Positions 62,577 to 64,000 of a stretch of 64,000 bases of DNA are shown piece after piece. Under the pieces are notes generated by a model that made no database searches, was not told the origin of the DNA, and saw only the letters and a list, made by a program, of their open reading frames with translations. The stretch's first letter is position 1, and every line of letters starts with the position of its first letter. The DNA comes from Micromonospora halotolerans (GTDB lineage: Bacteria; Actinomycetota; Actinomycetes; Mycobacteriales; Micromonosporaceae), in the NCBI RefSeq assembly GCF_032108445.1, contig NZ_CP134876.1, positions 3,348,001-3,412,000 of the forward strand, in the 5' to 3' direction. A program made the translations under genes and the position numbers.

Positions 62577-63682
62577 ACCGGTCCGCGCCGGTCTCGTCGC
62601 GGCTGCCCGAGTTCACCTGGGACTCCCTGGACGCCGCGGCCGCGACGGCCGCGGCGCACCCGGGCGGTCTCATCAACCTCTCGATGGGCACGCCGGTCGA
62701 CCCGGTGCCGGCGCTGATCCGGCAGGCGCTGGCCGACGCGTCGGACGCGCCGGGCTACCCGCTGACCGCGGGCACGCCCTCGCTGCGGGCCGCCATCGCG
62801 GCCTGGGTGGCGCGCGCCTGCGGTGCGGGCGTCGACGGGCTCGGGGTGCTGCCGACCATCGGCTCCAAGGAACTGGTCGCCTGGCTTCCCGCCCTGCTCG
62901 GCATCGGTCCCGGTGACGTGGTCGTGGTGCCGTCCATCGCCTACCCGACGTACGAGGACGGGGCCCGGCTGGCCGGCGCCACCACGGTGCGCACCGACTC
63001 GCTGACCGCCCTGGGCCCCGACCCGCGGGTCCGGCTCGTGTGGGTGAACTCGCCCGGCAACCCGACCGGGCGGGTGTTGCCCGCCGGCCACCTGCGCAAG
63101 GTGGTCGACTGGGCGCGGGAGCGCGGCGCGGTGGTCGCCAGCGACGAGTGCTACCTGCCGCTGGGCTGGGACGCCGAGCCCGTCTCGGTCCTCTCGCCCG
63201 AGGTCTGCGGCGGGTCGTACGAGGGTGTGCTGGCGGTGCACTCGCTCTCCAAGCGCTCGAACCTGGCCGGCTACCGGGCCGGTTTCGTGGCCGGCGACCC
63301 GGCGCTGGTGGCCGAGCTGCTCAAGGTCCGTAAGCACGCCGGCATGATCGTGCCCGCCCCGGTGCAGGCCGCCATGGTGGCCGCCCTGGGCGACCAGGCG
63401 CACGCCGACGCGCAGCGGGAGCGCTACCGGGCCCGGCGGGAGAAGCTCCACGCCGCGTTCACCGGCGCCGGTTTCACCGTCGAGCACTCCGAGGCGGGGC
63501 TCTACCTCTGGATGACCCGGGACGAGGACTGCTGGGACACCGTCGACTGGCTGGCCCGGCGGGGCATCCTGGTCGCGGCCGGCGTCTTCTACGGCCCGGC
63601 CGGCGCCCGGCACGTCCGGGTGGCGCTGACCGAGTCCGACGAGCACGTCGACGCGGTCGCCGGCCGGCTCGCCGAGGTCTGA
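62573..63682 (+). CDS. dapC: Succinyldiaminopimelate transaminase DapC (start at CTG inferred)
   Basis: A PLP-dependent class I/II aminotransferase of about 369 aa in the lysine/diaminopimelate pathway. The PLP lysine lies in VHSLSKRSNLAGYRAGF, and LVWVNSPGNPTGRVLP is the substrate/cofactor loop. Typical relatives start shortly before RLPEFTWDSLD, but no ATG, GTG or TTG exists there. CTG at 62573 overlaps the fdxA stop as CTGA, which mimics the usual coupled start. The next ATG (about 62682) would delete conserved N-terminal residues. fdxA-dapC adjacency is conserved in mycobacteria by family knowledge. Confidence 0.9.
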   Translation: MNRSAPVSSRLPEFTWDSLDAAAATAAAHPGGLINLSMGTPVDPVPALIRQALADASDAPGYPLTAGTPSLRAAIAAWVARACGAGVDGLGVLPTIGSKELVAWLPALLGIGPGDVVVVPSIAYPTYEDGARLAGATTVRTDSLTALGPDPRVRLVWVNSPGNPTGRVLPAGHLRKVVDWARERGAVVASDECYLPLGWDAEPVSVLSPEVCGGSYEGVLAVHSLSKRSNLAGYRAGFVAGDPALVAELLKVRKHAGMIVPAPVQAAMVAALGDQAHADAQRERYRARREKLHAAFTGAGFTVEHSEAGLYLWMTRDEDCWDTVDWLARRGILVAAGVFYGPAGARHVRVALTESDEHVDAVAGRLAEV

Positions 63683-63696
63683 CCGCGCGCCGCGGC

Positions 63697-63719
63697 GGCC
63701 GGCCCGAGCAGGGCCGGCC
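63697..63719. terminator. Terminator between convergent dapC and the right-edge gene
   Basis: GGCCGGCCC (63697-63705) pairs with GGGCCGGCC (63711-63719) around GAGCA, 14 bp after the dapC stop. Confidence 0.75.
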
Positions 63720-63731
63720 CCCGCGACCGGG

Positions 63732-64000
63732 TCACTCGTTGATCTGCTCGAACACCCGCAGCAGCGTGTCCCGGCTGTGCTTCTCCAGGAACTCGCTGGC
63801 CATCAGCTCCTGCACCTGCACGCTCCGGCCGTCGTGGAGGGTGATGACCGCCTTCAGCGGCACCCGCTTGGTCACCTCGACCGAGCGGATCTCCTCGTAC
63901 GGCAGGAACGGGTTCCGGCTGGCCACCTCGGCGACCGGTGTCGCGCTCAGCACCTCCTTGAGCCGCTTCTCACCCTCGTGCGCCTTGCCCGGATCGGGGA
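63732..64000 (-). CDS. Uncharacterised protein, N-terminus cut by the right edge (partial)
   Basis: The frame is open to the window edge, so the gene begins beyond 64000; a GTG at 63953 is only an internal candidate start. The visible 89 residues read GKAHEGEKRLKEVLSATPVA at first, then PFLPYEEIRSVEVTKRVPLKAVITLHDGRSVQVQE, a beta-rich pattern that recalls PH-type domains, and a C-terminal helix ASEFLEKHSRDTLLRVFEQINE. No family was identified with confidence. Confidence 0.65.
   Translation of the reverse strand, partial: PDPGKAHEGEKRLKEVLSATPVAEVASRNPFLPYEEIRSVEVTKRVPLKAVITLHDGRSVQVQELMASEFLEKHSRDTLLRVFEQINE

Overview
The window is high-GC chromosomal DNA from an actinomycete. GTG starts, start/stop overlaps of the ATGA/GTGA type, apparently leaderless genes, and mycothiol genes (mshB and a mycothiol-dependent maleylpyruvate isomerase-like protein) all point that way. 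The metabolic repertoire and a recurring GTTAAG...GGGGCCCC element next to stop codons suggest Micromonosporaceae (Micromonospora/Salinispora type). That family assignment is inference, not a database result. Nearly all of the window is ordinary core chromosome. No tRNA, rRNA, CRISPR array or biosynthetic gene cluster was seen.

Layout. 1-2760: edge of a peptide/nickel-type ABC import operon (binding lipoprotein, permease, start of a second permease), minus strand. 3171-7306: folD, malate dehydrogenase, a metallo-beta-lactamase-fold hydrolase and NADP isocitrate dehydrogenase, separated by strong hairpins. 7307-7617: a structured non-coding stretch that may be a small RNA. 7618-11159: galT with a DeoR regulator, then an ATP-sulfurylase-like/APS kinase fusion. 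11409-15522: two ABC-2 type ATPase/permease pairs in one operon and a small lipoprotein. 15601-20217: valS and a large polytopic membrane protein. 20400-26197: a heterodimeric ABC exporter pair and an Ada-AlkA/Ogt alkylation-repair pair. 26464-30529: an ECF-like sigma factor with a membrane partner, a divergent EamA exporter/MarR regulator pair, and a peptidase E-like protein.

30566-33928 is the most unusual part. The last codons of ychF, including its stop codon, are duplicated exactly (21 bp) about 2.3 kb downstream. The two copies bracket a lower-GC stretch with an IS630-type transposase remnant and two unrecognised small membrane proteins. This looks like the att scar of a decayed integrative element that used the 3' end of ychF.

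33934-41790: small accessory genes (membrane protein, APH-family kinase, pentapeptide-DinB fusion, acetyltransferase, YdcF/SanA-like protein, methyltransferase, PH-domain protein, pterin dehydratase-like protein). 41975-49400: a Nudix hydrolase, a three-gene succinate dehydrogenase operon (sdhCAB, long SdhB tail) and tldE/tldD. 49715-55686: a complete five-gene peptide ABC importer. 55777-64000: an S9 prolyl oligopeptidase-like peptidase, mshB with small membrane proteins, a protein with duplicated Rho-N-like domains, a GNAT acetyltransferase, ferredoxin fdxA, a dapC aminotransferase that seems to start at CTG, and a gene cut by the right edge.

Functional links. TCA-cycle enzymes (mdh, icd, sdhCAB) are spread over three loci. 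Two peptide importers, two peptidases and TldD/E suggest active peptide handling. MshB makes mycothiol, which the DinB-type MDMPI-like protein would use. fdxA-dapC links a ferredoxin to lysine/diaminopimelate synthesis.
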